Positions 35,963 to 44,665 are shown, counted from the first letter of the stretch. The stretch: DNA of 64,000 nt from Pseudomonas sp. Ant30-3 (GCF_000690905.1 NZ_JMCL01000030.1:1-64000); one strand, 5' to 3'. The notes: a model not told the origin generated them from the sequence alone. A program made the numbers and translations.

Positions 35963-36032
35963 CTTTGTGTCAATCTATGTTGTGTCGTGTCAACCTTTAT
36001 TGTTTTGTGTCAGTCTTTATTGTTAGAAGCCA
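35963..36032 (-). mobile_element. Tn7-like transposon right end
   Basis: Read from 36032 on the minus strand: TGGCTTCTAACAATAAAGAC, then three ~20-22-bp repeats with ACAATAAAG...TGACAC. Tn7 itself ends TGTGGGCGGACAATAAAG, with the same spacing from TG to ACAATAAAG. The array covers about 35963-36024. It is fused to the chemoreceptor gene at 36033. Confidence 0.82.
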
Positions 36033-36829
36033 ACTGGTCTGTTCCGTGACGGCTGACAACTCTTCGGCAGCGCTAGCGATCTGAATGACGCTAGCGCCGA
36101 TACCTCCAATCAGTTCACGCAGGCTGGTGGTCATCTGTTGCAGGCTTCTCTGCAATTGCCCCAGCTCATCGCGGCGATTGACCTTCAAATCCTGACTCAA
36201 ATCGCCGGAGGCAATACGATCGACATCCTTGAGGACATGTTGCAACGGTGTAACTATTTGCCGGGTAATGATCCAGGCCGCGACCGCGCCGAGCAGCAAC
36301 GCCAGCGCAGCGATACTGGCAAGTAGGGTTTTAGCAAAAGACGAATCGGCATCACGCTTGGCAGATTGTGATGCTATCAACTGCTGGGTGGTATTCAGCA
36401 GGATGCTGCCTTGCACACCCATTCGGGCGAACACCGGAGCCAGATCGGCCCCCGCCTGGCTTAAGGCACCCTGGGCATCGCGGTACACGTTGACCGCGGC
36501 TATCTGCTGGTCAATCAACGCTAAATCGCTGGCCGAGGTCAGGTGGACACGCGCAGTGTTCAAATGCTCAGTTAGTTTCTCAAGCGTCTGGAGGATCAAC
36601 TGGGCACCATCGCCCTTGGGGTTGAGCTCCATCTGCAAACGATGAACTCGCAAGTCCTTGGTCATTTCGGCGACGCGAGCAATGCTCTCTATTTTGAGGC
36701 CCCGCTCATCAAGACTATTGACAGCTATCCAGCCAGTGAGAGCGAGCAGAGAAGTTAGCGTCAACACCAGACCGAAACAAGGCTAAGTTTCGTGCCTACA
36801 CGGATATTGCTGATCCAATCGAACACCAT
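36033..36829 (-). pseudogene. Methyl-accepting chemotaxis protein gene, disrupted
   Basis: From ATG 36829 the frame is MVFDWISNIRVGTKLSL, then a one-base deletion near 36786 (SLGFGLV expected), after which VLTLTSLLALTGWIAVNSLD continues. There is a four-helix-bundle ligand domain, TM2 (LLASIAALALLLGAVAAWII) and a HAMP domain (RQIVTPLQHVLKDVDRIASG), ending at AAEELSAVTEQTS where the Tn7-like end begins. The cytoplasmic signalling domain is missing. It carries a frameshift and the transposon. Confidence 0.85.
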
Positions 36830-37188
36830 GCTCCAGGCGGTAGATTATGTTTACTAGTGGGCAGAGCTTCAGATTTTTATCGGCAGGCTCGCAGCTAGGC
36901 TGAACAACAGAATATTGCGGAATGTGTCACGAGGCTCAGAGGCTCCCCCCTATCTGATCGCCAATGCTTGTTGCGAAAACACGACTCCATGAATGACGCT
37001 CTGCCAGGGGTTTGCGTGGCAGGTTTTGACAGGTGCCTGCTTGTAGATAACGACACACTTTGTAGGAGTCAACACAGTGTCGGAGCGCCCAAGTGATGGG
37101 ATATGCCTACACCCTAAACCTACGCCACTTTGACTACGCTTAGACGGAGTGTGAGACAGGCATGAGGCTTAAGCGGCGCCGAGGGCTC
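36830..37188. other. Intergenic stretch, nothing recognised
   Basis: Between the chemoreceptor start and the catabolic operon I see no gene, RNA or repeat other than the inverted repeat at its right side. It marks the border of the two modules. Confidence 0.5.
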
Positions 37189-37222
37189 TAATGTAGTGAA
37201 CCTCGACATGTTCACTACATTA
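37189..37222. repeat. 13-bp inverted repeat beyond the mml operon
   Basis: TAATGTAGTGAAC and GTTCACTACATTA, perfectly complementary, separated by 8 bases. No T-tract follows, so it may be an operator or element scar rather than a terminator. It lies 30 bases downstream of the mmlK stop. Confidence 0.5.
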
Positions 37223-37251
37223 GGTAAAGGACGCGGTCTGATGTTAGAGCA

Positions 37252-38514
37252 TCATCCCAAGAGTTCTTTGGTCAGCCGCGACTCCAGTTCTGCGCGGTGA
37301 TCGGGATGAGCTATATCGAGCATTTTAACGATGCGCTCTTTGACCGTTAGGCCCCGCAAGTCCGCCATACCAAACTCGGTCACGATGATGCCCGCGTCGC
37401 TGCGGGCCAAGGTCACAGGCCCACCGATCCTGGCTACGATCCGACTGTGTTTTCCCGCGGTTGAGGGTAGCGCTATGATCGGCAACCCTCCTTTGGACAA
37501 ATGGGCGCCGCGTATGAAGTCCACCGCGCCGCCCACCGCCCCGATGTAGTGTCCCGAAGCAACCTCGGAGTTGACCTGGCCTGTCAGGTCTACTTCTACC
37601 GCTGAATTGATCGCCACCAAGCGATCAATGCTGGCCAGTACGGCGGCATCATGGGTGTATTGGGTTGAGCGCAGTTCAATGGCAGGGTTGTCGTGGGCAA
37701 AGTCATACAGCAGGCGTGAACCCATCAGAATTCCGCCGATGCTTATGCCACGATCGATGGACTTGCGACGATTGTTTATTGCGCCGTTTTGCATCAGGCG
37801 TGCAACGCTATCGCCGAGGCTACCTGAATGCACCCCGAGGTCCCGATGATCTCCCAGTGCATCCAGCACGGCATCCGGTATTGCACCGATACCCATCTGC
37901 AAGGTCGCCCCGTCTTCAACGAGCCCTGCGATATGACGGGCGATACGCTGATCACTTTCACGCGCGTCTGTCGCAGTGCTTTCCAGGGGCGGACGGTCGG
38001 TATGGACAATGATGTCCAGGTCATCTTCTCCCAGTGTTCGCTCACCGTAAGTCCAGGGCGCCTGCTGGTTGACTTCGGCGATGACCAGGCGGGCATTGCC
38101 AACGCAATGCAGCAGATATTCGTTGGCAATGCTCAGGCTGTAGCGACCATTCGCATTGGCGGGGGCCAGCTGAAGCATCAGCACATCAATGGGCAGGGCG
38201 CCACTGGCGAGTCTTTGGGCGAACGAGGAGTAGTGAATGGGAAGGACATCCAGCACGCCAGCGTGCGCGAGGTCGCGATTGCCACCCGCCCCACAATAGG
38301 CGAGGAAGTTCACACAATCAGCATGTTCCACTTTGCAAGTCGCGCTCTTGTCTATGCCAAGAACAACAGTGAACTGTCCGATTTGGTGACGCTGCTCCAT
38401 CAGCGCCTGGGTCAAGGGGAGGGGCTCGGCGTTTGCCTGGCCCCACATTACGGTGTCACCCGGGCGCACCAGTTGGGTCAAATCCAAGGATTCCAGTTGC
38501 AACAACGCAGGCAT
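37252..38514 (-). CDS. mmlK: Acetyl-CoA hydrolase/transferase family protein (MmlK-like)
   Basis: A 420-residue CoA-transferase of the acetyl-CoA hydrolase/4-hydroxybutyrate CoA-transferase family, with VMWGQANAEPLPLTQALMEQ near the start, GIGAIPDAVLDALGDHRDLG (CoA-binding) and the active-site Glu region VTEFGMADLRGLTVKERIV. In P. reinekei MT1 the mmlK protein of this family is needed for methylsuccinate use. The name is given by context (mml genes next door), not by measured identity. It lies after a hairpin downstream of mmlJ and could be separately controlled. Confidence 0.75.
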   Translation of the reverse strand: MPALLQLESLDLTQLVRPGDTVMWGQANAEPLPLTQALMEQRHQIGQFTVVLGIDKSATCKVEHADCVNFLAYCGAGGNRDLAHAGVLDVLPIHYSSFAQRLASGALPIDVLMLQLAPANANGRYSLSIANEYLLHCVGNARLVIAEVNQQAPWTYGERTLGEDDLDIIVHTDRPPLESTATDARESDQRIARHIAGLVEDGATLQMGIGAIPDAVLDALGDHRDLGVHSGSLGDSVARLMQNGAINNRRKSIDRGISIGGILMGSRLLYDFAHDNPAIELRSTQYTHDAAVLASIDRLVAINSAVEVDLTGQVNSEVASGHYIGAVGGAVDFIRGAHLSKGGLPIIALPSTAGKHSRIVARIGGPVTLARSDAGIIVTEFGMADLRGLTVKERIVKMLDIAHPDHRAELESRLTKELLG

Positions 38515-38554
38515 CGCGAATTCCCTGCCATCAGAAAGTGAGTGCGTGGACAGA

Positions 38555-38580
38555 TAAAAGCGGCGGCTAGAAGCCGCCGT
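38555..38580 (-). terminator. Hairpin between mmlJ and mmlK
   Basis: CGGCGGCT / AGCCGCCG arms with a 3-base loop (38561-38579), followed on the minus strand by GCTTTTAT. It may terminate or attenuate the operon before mmlK. Confidence 0.6.
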
Positions 38581-38586
38581 CTTTAC

Positions 38587-38865
38587 TTAAACGATCGAGG
38601 AGGGATGTTTGGCTAGTGGCGTGACTTGGATCGTCATGAAAGGGAACAGCGGCAAGCTGGACAGCAAGGCGTGAAGTTCGTCGTTACTGTCGACGTTCAG
38701 AATGCTGATGTTGGAATACTGACCGACGATGCGCCACAGGTGCGGCCACTTGCCGCTTTCCTGTAGTTCGGCCGCGCGTTTTTTTTCAGCCGCCTTGATC
38801 GCGTCTATCTCGTCAACCGGGATGTCGCGTGGAATCTTTACATCCATTTTTACGTGGTAAAGCAT
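38587..38865 (-). CDS. mmlJ: Muconolactone isomerase family protein (MmlJ-like)
   Basis: A 92-residue protein typical of muconolactone delta-isomerase CatC: MLYHVKMDVKIP at the N-terminus, GKWPHLWRIVGQYSNISILN in the middle and LPLFPFMTIQVTPLAKHPSS at the end. Length equals the family. In the mml pathway the isomerase MmlJ moves the double bond of 3-methylmuconolactone to give 4-methyl-3-oxoadipate enol-lactone. There is no catA or catB nearby, so it is not part of an ordinary catechol operon. A leader with AAAAACAA precedes it. Confidence 0.82.
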   Translation of the reverse strand: MLYHVKMDVKIPRDIPVDEIDAIKAAEKKRAAELQESGKWPHLWRIVGQYSNISILNVDSNDELHALLSSLPLFPFMTIQVTPLAKHPSSIV

Positions 38866-38875
38866 GTAATTCTCC

Positions 38876-38883
38876 TTGTTTTT
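38876..38883 (-). promoter_or_regulatory. Crc/Hfq-type CA motif before mmlJ
   Basis: AAAAACAA (minus strand) fits AAnAAnAA about 10 bases before the ATG, around the ribosome site. Such motifs let Hfq-Crc repress catabolic mRNAs. A short A-rich match may also be chance. Confidence 0.4.
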
Positions 38884-38917
38884 ATGGAATGACAGGTTTT
38901 TTCTGCCTGCTTGACGC

Positions 38918-39796
38918 TCAGGCGGTGCGGGGTGAAATCAAAAGGTCCTGGGCCATACTGGCCACGAGTCGCCCGTTGCGCTGGTAGATATGCGTCATCG
39001 CCAGGCTGCGCCCCGACAAGCTGCGAACAGCATCGTTGACGAACAACAGCCAATCGGTGACATCAAGATCCAGACTGTGAAACCAGAGGCTGTGATTCAG
39101 ATTGCTCACGTAACAGTGCTGCCAAAGATCATCGAGGGGCCGTTGTGGAGCGACGTTGCCATTGAGCCAGCTGTCGGACATGTACGCCAAGGCTGCGTGA
39201 TGCAGGCACCCTTCGGTTGGCAAAGGTTGGTTCAGACGAATCCAGTAGGCGACTTCCCCGTGCTCGACAGCAGAATCGAAGCAAACCGGTGGATTGATCA
39301 GGCGTATGTCGAGCAGCGGCTTGGCACTTGCGCGCAACTGTAGAGATTCGCTTTGAAAAGGAAAACGTGCAGCGAGTTCGGCCAGTGTCGGCAGGCTTTC
39401 GGGGCTGGGTACCTGTCGCAGTAATCGCTGCGTATTGTCCGGACCGGATTGAGGTACCTGAAAACTGGCGTTAGCGCTCATTACCAGCCCGGTACCTTGT
39501 ACGCCGTAGATATGGCGACTGGATAACCGACGACCATCCTGAAGTGTCTCGACGCTGTACTCGATGGATTCCTGTGGCCGTGCGCCTTGCAGAAATGTCA
39601 TCTGCAACATCCCGGGAGGACGATTCTCGACGGTTTGCGTTGCTGCCCAGAGCGCCTGCCCCAGCAATTGTCCAGCGTAGACCCGACCATTGGCATTGGT
39701 GTCACAGACATAGCTCCGCCAGGTGTTGTTGCCGATGGTTTCAAGGCACAACAGTTCAGTCAGGTCACGCTGGTCCCAATTCCAATGGCGGTTCAC
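38918..39796 (-). CDS. Acyl-CoA thioesterase (TesB-like)
   Basis: A 292-residue double hot-dog thioesterase: VYAGQLLGQALWAAT near the N-terminus, ESIEYSVETLQDGRRLSSRH, and LAYMSDSWLNGNVA in the second domain, as in TesB/acyl-CoA thioesterase II. It starts with GTG and overlaps the CoA-transferase beta gene by 4 bases (GTGA), so the two are coupled. It might hydrolyse a methyl-substituted CoA intermediate to free CoA; the substrate is not shown by the sequence. Confidence 0.87.
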   Translation of the reverse strand: MNRHWNWDQRDLTELLCLETIGNNTWRSYVCDTNANGRVYAGQLLGQALWAATQTVENRPPGMLQMTFLQGARPQESIEYSVETLQDGRRLSSRHIYGVQGTGLVMSANASFQVPQSGPDNTQRLLRQVPSPESLPTLAELAARFPFQSESLQLRASAKPLLDIRLINPPVCFDSAVEHGEVAYWIRLNQPLPTEGCLHHAALAYMSDSWLNGNVAPQRPLDDLWQHCYVSNLNHSLWFHSLDLDVTDWLLFVNDAVRSLSGRSLAMTHIYQRNGRLVASMAQDLLISPRTA

Positions 39797-40506
39797 CTTT
39801 GCAATTCCGCTGGTGCCTGGGAAGAGACTGGTCTACGGGATGGAGCTGCGGACGCTGTTGCGCCGAGCGCCGAAAAGTCCAGCGGCACGCCAGTGACTTC
39901 CTGCAAGCGTTCGGGTGTCACAGCTGCGACCAGTTCGATGACCTTGACGCCGTTGGCCGTGATCTCCATCGTTGCCAATTCGGTGTAGATGCGGCTGACG
40001 CAACCCAAACCGGTCAAGGGATAGGTGCAGTCAGGCAACAACTTGCTGTGGCCGTCCTTAGCCAGGTGCTCCATCATTACAAAGACGCGCTTTGCGCCGA
40101 TGGCAAGGTCCATGGCGCCGCCAACGGCAGGAATGGCATCGGGGGCACCGGTGTGCCAATTCGCCAGATCACCCTTGGCAGATACCTGGAAGGCTCCCAG
40201 CACGCAGATATCCAAGTGGCCGCCGCGCATCATGCCAAACGAATCGGCATGATGAAAAAAGGCCGCTCCGGGGCTCAGTTCAATGGGCTCCTTGCCAGCG
40301 TTGATCATGTCCCAATCTTCTTCGCCGGGCGCTGCGGCCTGCCAGCGACCCAGCACGCCATTCTCGCTATGCAGGAAGTAGTCCTTGTCTTCAGCCAGGT
40401 AATTGGCGACCAGGGTCGGCAAGCCGATACCCAGGTTGACATAGGAGCCCTCGGGAATGTCACGCGCTACGCGCATGGCCATGGCGATTCGTATGTTGTT
40501 GTCCAT
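39793..40506 (-). CDS. mmlG: 3-oxoacid CoA-transferase subunit B
   Basis: A 237-residue beta subunit of the PcaJ/CatJ type: YVNLGIGLPTLVANYL, active-site Glu in FLHSENGVLG (~residue 50) and TYPLTGLGCVSRIYTELATM. With subunit A it moves CoA from succinyl-CoA to a 3-oxoadipate-type acid; in the mml pathway the substrate would be 4-methyl-3-oxoadipate. The mmlF/mmlG lettering of subunits is my assumption. It follows subunit A by 6 bases. Confidence 0.85.
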   Translation of the reverse strand: MDNNIRIAMAMRVARDIPEGSYVNLGIGLPTLVANYLAEDKDYFLHSENGVLGRWQAAAPGEEDWDMINAGKEPIELSPGAAFFHHADSFGMMRGGHLDICVLGAFQVSAKGDLANWHTGAPDAIPAVGGAMDLAIGAKRVFVMMEHLAKDGHSKLLPDCTYPLTGLGCVSRIYTELATMEITANGVKVIELVAAVTPERLQEVTGVPLDFSALGATASAAPSRRPVSSQAPAELQR

Positions 40507-40512
40507 GGTCGA

Positions 40513-41205
40513 TTATCCTGCCTGGTTCAAAAGATTGGCCGACGATTGGCGAAGCACCAAGTGCTTTACGTAGATGCCAGGGGTAACCACTGTTTCCGGG
40601 TCCAGCTCGCCCAGCTCGCAGAAATGCTCGATTGAGGCAATGGTGTTTTTGGCTGCCATGGCCATGACCGGGCCGAAATTGCGTGCGGTCTTGCGGAAGG
40701 TCAGGTTGCCCCAACGGTCTGCTGCTTGAGCCTTGATCAGCGCGAAGTCGACGTGAATCGGCAGCTCCAGCACACAGTGGCGGCCATCGATCAGCCGAGT
40801 CTCTTTACCTTCGGCCAGCAACGTGCCGTAGCCGGTCGGGGTATAGAACCCGCCGATACCACAGCCGGCAGCCCGCAGGCGTTCCGCCAGGTTGCCTTGC
40901 GGGACGATTTCAAGCTCAATTTTGTTCGCCCTGTACAGGGACTCGAACACGTGCGACCCCGTCATCCGTGGGTAGGAGCACAGTATTCGACGGACTTGCC
41001 CGGCCTTGAGCAAAGCGGCGAGCCCCGAGTCGCCTTGGCCGGCGTTATTGCTCACCAGGGTGAGGTCGCGTGCCCCTTGCTCGATCAGGGCGTTGATGAG
41101 CTCGTCAGGCATGCCAGCGCCGCCGAATCCTCCCACGGCTATCGTTGCGCCATCCTTGATGCCGGACAGGGCTGTCTGGGCACTGGCGCAAAGCTTATTG
41201 ATCAT
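40513..41205 (-). CDS. mmlF: 3-oxoacid CoA-transferase subunit A
   Basis: A 230-residue alpha subunit of the PcaI/CatI type with the glycine-rich CoA site IAVGGFGGAGMPDELINALI, EIVPQGNLAERLRAAGCGIG and FALIKAQAADRWGNLTFRKT. It pairs with the subunit encoded 6 bases downstream. The intact heterodimer makes the 3-oxoacyl-CoA that the thiolase at 43455 cleaves. Confidence 0.87.
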   Translation of the reverse strand: MINKLCASAQTALSGIKDGATIAVGGFGGAGMPDELINALIEQGARDLTLVSNNAGQGDSGLAALLKAGQVRRILCSYPRMTGSHVFESLYRANKIELEIVPQGNLAERLRAAGCGIGGFYTPTGYGTLLAEGKETRLIDGRHCVLELPIHVDFALIKAQAADRWGNLTFRKTARNFGPVMAMAAKNTIASIEHFCELGELDPETVVTPGIYVKHLVLRQSSANLLNQAG

Positions 41206-41375
41206 GGCTCTCGTTCCTTATTGGAAATTCTACGCCGCAGCCAAATTACGCAGACGGCGGTTTAGTTTCAGGAATGACGAGAGCCGGGTGCGTGGCCGCG
41301 GGTTGCTCGTCGCCTGGTAGCCACAGCTTGCCCAAGGGTGTTGAACGCTACAATTTCGGTCTTCTGAAGCCCTGA

Positions 41376-41390
41376 TTAACCTTTGGTTAA
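41376..41390. promoter_or_regulatory. Palindrome between the LysR gene and mmlF
   Basis: TTAACCTTTGGTTAA, 6-bp perfect arms around TTT, 171 bases upstream of mmlF. It fits the T-N11-A pattern bound by LysR-type regulators and lies just downstream of the LysR gene, upstream of the transferase operon. Function is inferred. Confidence 0.5.
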
Positions 41391-41466
41391 GGGCCACGGC
41401 CAACGCGCGTGCAGGCACGCCACAGCATGGCTGAGGCGCGCGGAGGAAGATTGCCCAGAAATGTGG

Positions 41467-42390
41467 TCAGGCGGGTAGAGCAGGGGGGAGGGGATTGCGG
41501 TAGTAAGCAATCAAGCTGTTGGCAAAATCGCGAGCGAAGGCCGAAAGGCCCTCGAAATCCTGGGCGCATAATTGGAAAGTGCGAACCGCCCAGGGATCGA
41601 GCAGGCCGCACGATCCGATATTCTGTTGGCCCTTGAGCCGGTTATAGACCGCTTGCGGCACCACAGCAATGCCGGCGCCTGCTTCGACCATCCGAAAAAT
41701 CGCGTCTGAACTGGCAACCTGCACACGGATGGTGAAGGGTTTGTGCAACGCTGCGGCGGCGCGACTGAGAAACACGTGAATTGCGCTGCCTTCCAGCAGC
41801 GACACAAATTCGTATTGAAGCGCTTCCTTGAAAAACACTTCACTTTTTTCCAGCAGTGGATGGCCAATCGGAGCGATGACCATCAAACGGCTGGAAACCA
41901 GCGGAACACTTTGCAAGCCATCGGTTACCACACTGCCGGAGACAATTCCAAGGTCGGCACTGCCATCGCGAACGCTTCGGATGATGTCATCGCTTAACCG
42001 CTCGCGCATGTCGATATGCACATCAGGGTGGGTTTTAAGGTAGTCACCTACCACCGGCGGCAAGTACTCGGTAATGGCGGTGGTATTGGCCTGAAGGCGG
42101 AACTGGCCTTTGAGCCCGATAGCGTATTGCTGCAATTCGCCGGTCAGCATTTCCAACTGGGCCAGAACGATACGCGCGTGTTGCAGGTAGGTCTTCCCGG
42201 CGTTGGTCAGCGTAACACCCTGGGGTGAACGTTCCAGCAGGCGCATGCCCAGATTGTCCTCCAGGTTCTTGATGCGGTTGCTGGTCGCTGGAACGGAAAG
42301 AAATGAGCGCTCGGCACCTCTGGTAAGACTGCTGGTTTCCGCAATGTTGATAAACAAACGGAAATCAGTGATATCGAAATGCATCGCCAT
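41467..42390 (-). CDS. mmlR: LysR-family transcriptional regulator (MmlR-like)
   Basis: A 307-residue regulator with the N-terminal helix-turn-helix (FRLFINIAETSSLTRGAERS, FLSVPATSNRIKNLEDNLG) and a C-terminal effector domain (ADLGIVSGSVVTDGLQSVPL). It lies between mmlL and mmlF on the same strand. In MT1 the mml operon is induced by 4-methyl-3-oxoadipate; this LysR protein would be the likely sensor. The name is by synteny. Confidence 0.85.
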   Translation of the reverse strand: MAMHFDITDFRLFINIAETSSLTRGAERSFLSVPATSNRIKNLEDNLGMRLLERSPQGVTLTNAGKTYLQHARIVLAQLEMLTGELQQYAIGLKGQFRLQANTTAITEYLPPVVGDYLKTHPDVHIDMRERLSDDIIRSVRDGSADLGIVSGSVVTDGLQSVPLVSSRLMVIAPIGHPLLEKSEVFFKEALQYEFVSLLEGSAIHVFLSRAAAALHKPFTIRVQVASSDAIFRMVEAGAGIAVVPQAVYNRLKGQQNIGSCGLLDPWAVRTFQLCAQDFEGLSAFARDFANSLIAYYRNPLPPALPA

Positions 42391-42481
42391 GATGATTGCT
42401 TCTAGCTCAATGAATCAGACAAGTTACTGCCTGGCATCCTGCACTGTCCAGAAAGGCCCGGTGCCTTTCTGGACAGGCGAA

Positions 42482-43372
42482 TTACCAGGCCGATGGCTCG
42501 AAGCAGAAACCATCGCCCTGGCGACGAATGAAACCGCAGTGTGGCTCGCCAAAATGCACGGGCATGATGAGCGCTTCTCGATCGGCGGCGCGGTTGAGAA
42601 ACTCCAGGCGTGTCTGGCGGGCGGTATCCGCCCAGATGCAGTAGCCCGAGTTCAGGTCGGGCCGGACGATCTGCAAGGGGCTGTGCAGAATGTCGCCGCA
42701 GAACAACCCTTCCTCACCCCGTGAGCGAACGCGGAACGCCACTTGCCCAGGGCTATGCCCGGGCGCGGGCTCGACCACCAGGCAATCGGCAATCTCTTGT
42801 GCTGGATCGATCATCACGCCGAGCCCCTCATCGATGATGGGCATGACGCTGTCGAAGAAGGAGTCACCGAACACGTCGATCACCCCTGGTTCCTTGTTCT
42901 TGCCTTCCTTGCAGAAGATAAAATCCTCCTTGGGAATGTAGTAGCGTGCGTTGGGGAATGTCGGTACCCAGCGCCCGTCCTGCCAAGTGGTGTTCCAGCC
43001 CACATGATCGGCATGCAGGTGAGTCAGTACCACGTGAGTGACCTTTTCCGGCGGCGCACCGGCGGCAATCATCCATTCGCGCACCAGGGTGTTGAGCATG
43101 TTCATGCGTGGGATGCCGGCCCTGGGTTTGAAGTTGCCCACGCCGGTGTCGACCACAATGATGTTGCTGCCCGCGTGAACCACCCAGAACTGAATTGTGA
43201 CGATCAATTTGTTCATGTGCGGTACCCAGTGATTGGGTGCCATCAGCGCCTGGTGTTCTTCCAGCACGCTGCGATCGATATCGGGAAAGAGAAAGGCCGG
43301 GTCATGGGTTGGACCGGCGTATTCCAGGATCCGGGTAACCTTGATATCTCCGATCATGCGTGACTGCATCAT
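42482..43372 (-). CDS. mmlL: Metallo-beta-lactamase-fold hydrolase (MmlL-like enol-lactone hydrolase)
   Basis: A 296-residue MBL-fold enzyme with the metal site THLHADHVGWN (HxHxDH), GHSPGQVAF, and CGDILHS plus late His (MPVHFGEPH), i.e. a full di-zinc set. In P. reinekei MT1 the MBL-fold protein MmlL is required to open the lactone ring of 4-methyl-3-oxoadipate enol-lactone. This gene sits between the thiolase and the LysR regulator, in the same direction as the transferase, matching that role. There is no pcaD-type alpha/beta hydrolase here. Confidence 0.82.
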   Translation of the reverse strand: MMQSRMIGDIKVTRILEYAGPTHDPAFLFPDIDRSVLEEHQALMAPNHWVPHMNKLIVTIQFWVVHAGSNIIVVDTGVGNFKPRAGIPRMNMLNTLVREWMIAAGAPPEKVTHVVLTHLHADHVGWNTTWQDGRWVPTFPNARYYIPKEDFIFCKEGKNKEPGVIDVFGDSFFDSVMPIIDEGLGVMIDPAQEIADCLVVEPAPGHSPGQVAFRVRSRGEEGLFCGDILHSPLQIVRPDLNSGYCIWADTARQTRLEFLNRAADREALIMPVHFGEPHCGFIRRQGDGFCFEPSAW

Positions 43373-43454
43373 GTGGCTATTCCTTCACTCTTGTTTTAAT
43401 CAGGAGCGTGACCGTAAACGCTGCGGGCACGCCTTGAATTTGCGTTTAACAGAT

Positions 43455-44651
43455 TCAGATTCGCTCGAATAGGGCAGCCATGCCCTGGCCCCCACCGATA
43501 CACATGGTTTCCAGACCGTAGCGGGCGTCACGCCGACGCATTTCATGCAACAACGTGGTCATGATCCGTATGCCGGTGGCGCCGATAGGGTGACCCAGGG
43601 AAATACCGGAACCATTGACATTGACGCGATCGATATCGTCCATGTTCCAGGCCCGCAGCACCGCCAGCGCCTGGGCGGCGAAGGCTTCATTGACTTCGAT
43701 CAGGTCCATGTCGGCAAGGCTCAGGCCGGTACGTTGAAACAGCCTGGCCACTGCCGGCACCGGACCAATCCCCATGCGTGCCGGATCGCAACCAGCCGCC
43801 GCCCAATCCACCAGCCGGGCCAATGGGCGCAGGTTATAGCGCGCTGCGTATTCACGAGAGACCACCAGACAGCCGGCGGCAGCATCGTTCTGTTGGCTGG
43901 AGTTGCCAGCCGTACAAACGCCGTCTGCCAGCAAGGGGCGAAGCTGGCTGAGGGTGTCGCTGTTGGCGTCGGCGCGAATGCCTTCGTCGGTCGTGACTTG
44001 CACGCTTGCACCGCGTTTGCCCGGAACGTCCAGGTGGATCACCTCATCAAAGAATCGACCCTGCTGCCAAGCGCTGGCTGCATTCTGATGGCTGCGCACC
44101 GCAAAGCGATCCGCCTCGTCACGGCTGATCGAGTAGTCGCGGGCCAGGTTTTCGGCCGTTTCCGGCATGCCGGAAATACGCCCAAAACGAGCCTCCGGCT
44201 GGGACCGCTCGCGGCCGCGCTCCAGGCGGTCATGCAATTTCACGCTGCCAGCGCGGGCGCCCCAGCGCATGTCGGTGCTGTAGAACTCGATATTACTCAT
44301 GCTCTCGACACCGACCACCATTACGGCTTCGGCGTGGCCTGTCTGTATGTGCATGGCAGCATTGACGATTGCCTGCAGCCCCGAGCCGCAACGGCGGTCG
44401 AGCGTATAGCCGGGCACTTCGATGGGTAAATCGGCGAGTAGACCTGCGTAGCGGCCCATGCAGGGTGCTTCGCTGGAAGCATAGGACTGGGAGACGATGA
44501 CCTCGTCCAGAGAACCCGGCTCAATACCCAGGCGGTCTATCAGAGTACGGATGACCGTAGCCGCCAATTGGTCGGCGGTCAGCGAGGCGAGGGCGCCGCC
44601 AAACTTGCCGATGGGGGTACGCAGCGGCGAAACGATCAAAGCGTCCTTCAT
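43455..44651 (-). CDS. mmlC: Acyl-CoA thiolase (MmlC-like)
   Basis: A 398-residue thiolase: N-terminal DALIVSPLRTPIGKFGGALA, acylation Cys in LDRRCGSGLQAIVNAAMH (~residue 89), NVNGSGISLGHPIGATGIRI (His) and ETMCIGGGQGMAALFER (second Cys). In the mml scheme it splits 4-methyl-3-oxoadipyl-CoA to methylsuccinyl-CoA and acetyl-CoA. The start is the ATG giving MKDALIVSPLRTP; longer frames upstream lack conservation. An AACAACAA motif sits 14 bases before it. Confidence 0.85.
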   Translation of the reverse strand: MKDALIVSPLRTPIGKFGGALASLTADQLAATVIRTLIDRLGIEPGSLDEVIVSQSYASSEAPCMGRYAGLLADLPIEVPGYTLDRRCGSGLQAIVNAAMHIQTGHAEAVMVVGVESMSNIEFYSTDMRWGARAGSVKLHDRLERGRERSQPEARFGRISGMPETAENLARDYSISRDEADRFAVRSHQNAASAWQQGRFFDEVIHLDVPGKRGASVQVTTDEGIRADANSDTLSQLRPLLADGVCTAGNSSQQNDAAAGCLVVSREYAARYNLRPLARLVDWAAAGCDPARMGIGPVPAVARLFQRTGLSLADMDLIEVNEAFAAQALAVLRAWNMDDIDRVNVNGSGISLGHPIGATGIRIMTTLLHEMRRRDARYGLETMCIGGGQGMAALFERI

Positions 44652-44665
44652 AACGCAAGTGCCTC

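Noticed and set aside
39544..40635. Long plus-strand open frame of 363 codons across tesB and the CoA-transferase genes
   Set aside because: It is antisense to three genes with clear families, and its translation has no recognisable motifs; GC-rich codon bias produces such shadows.
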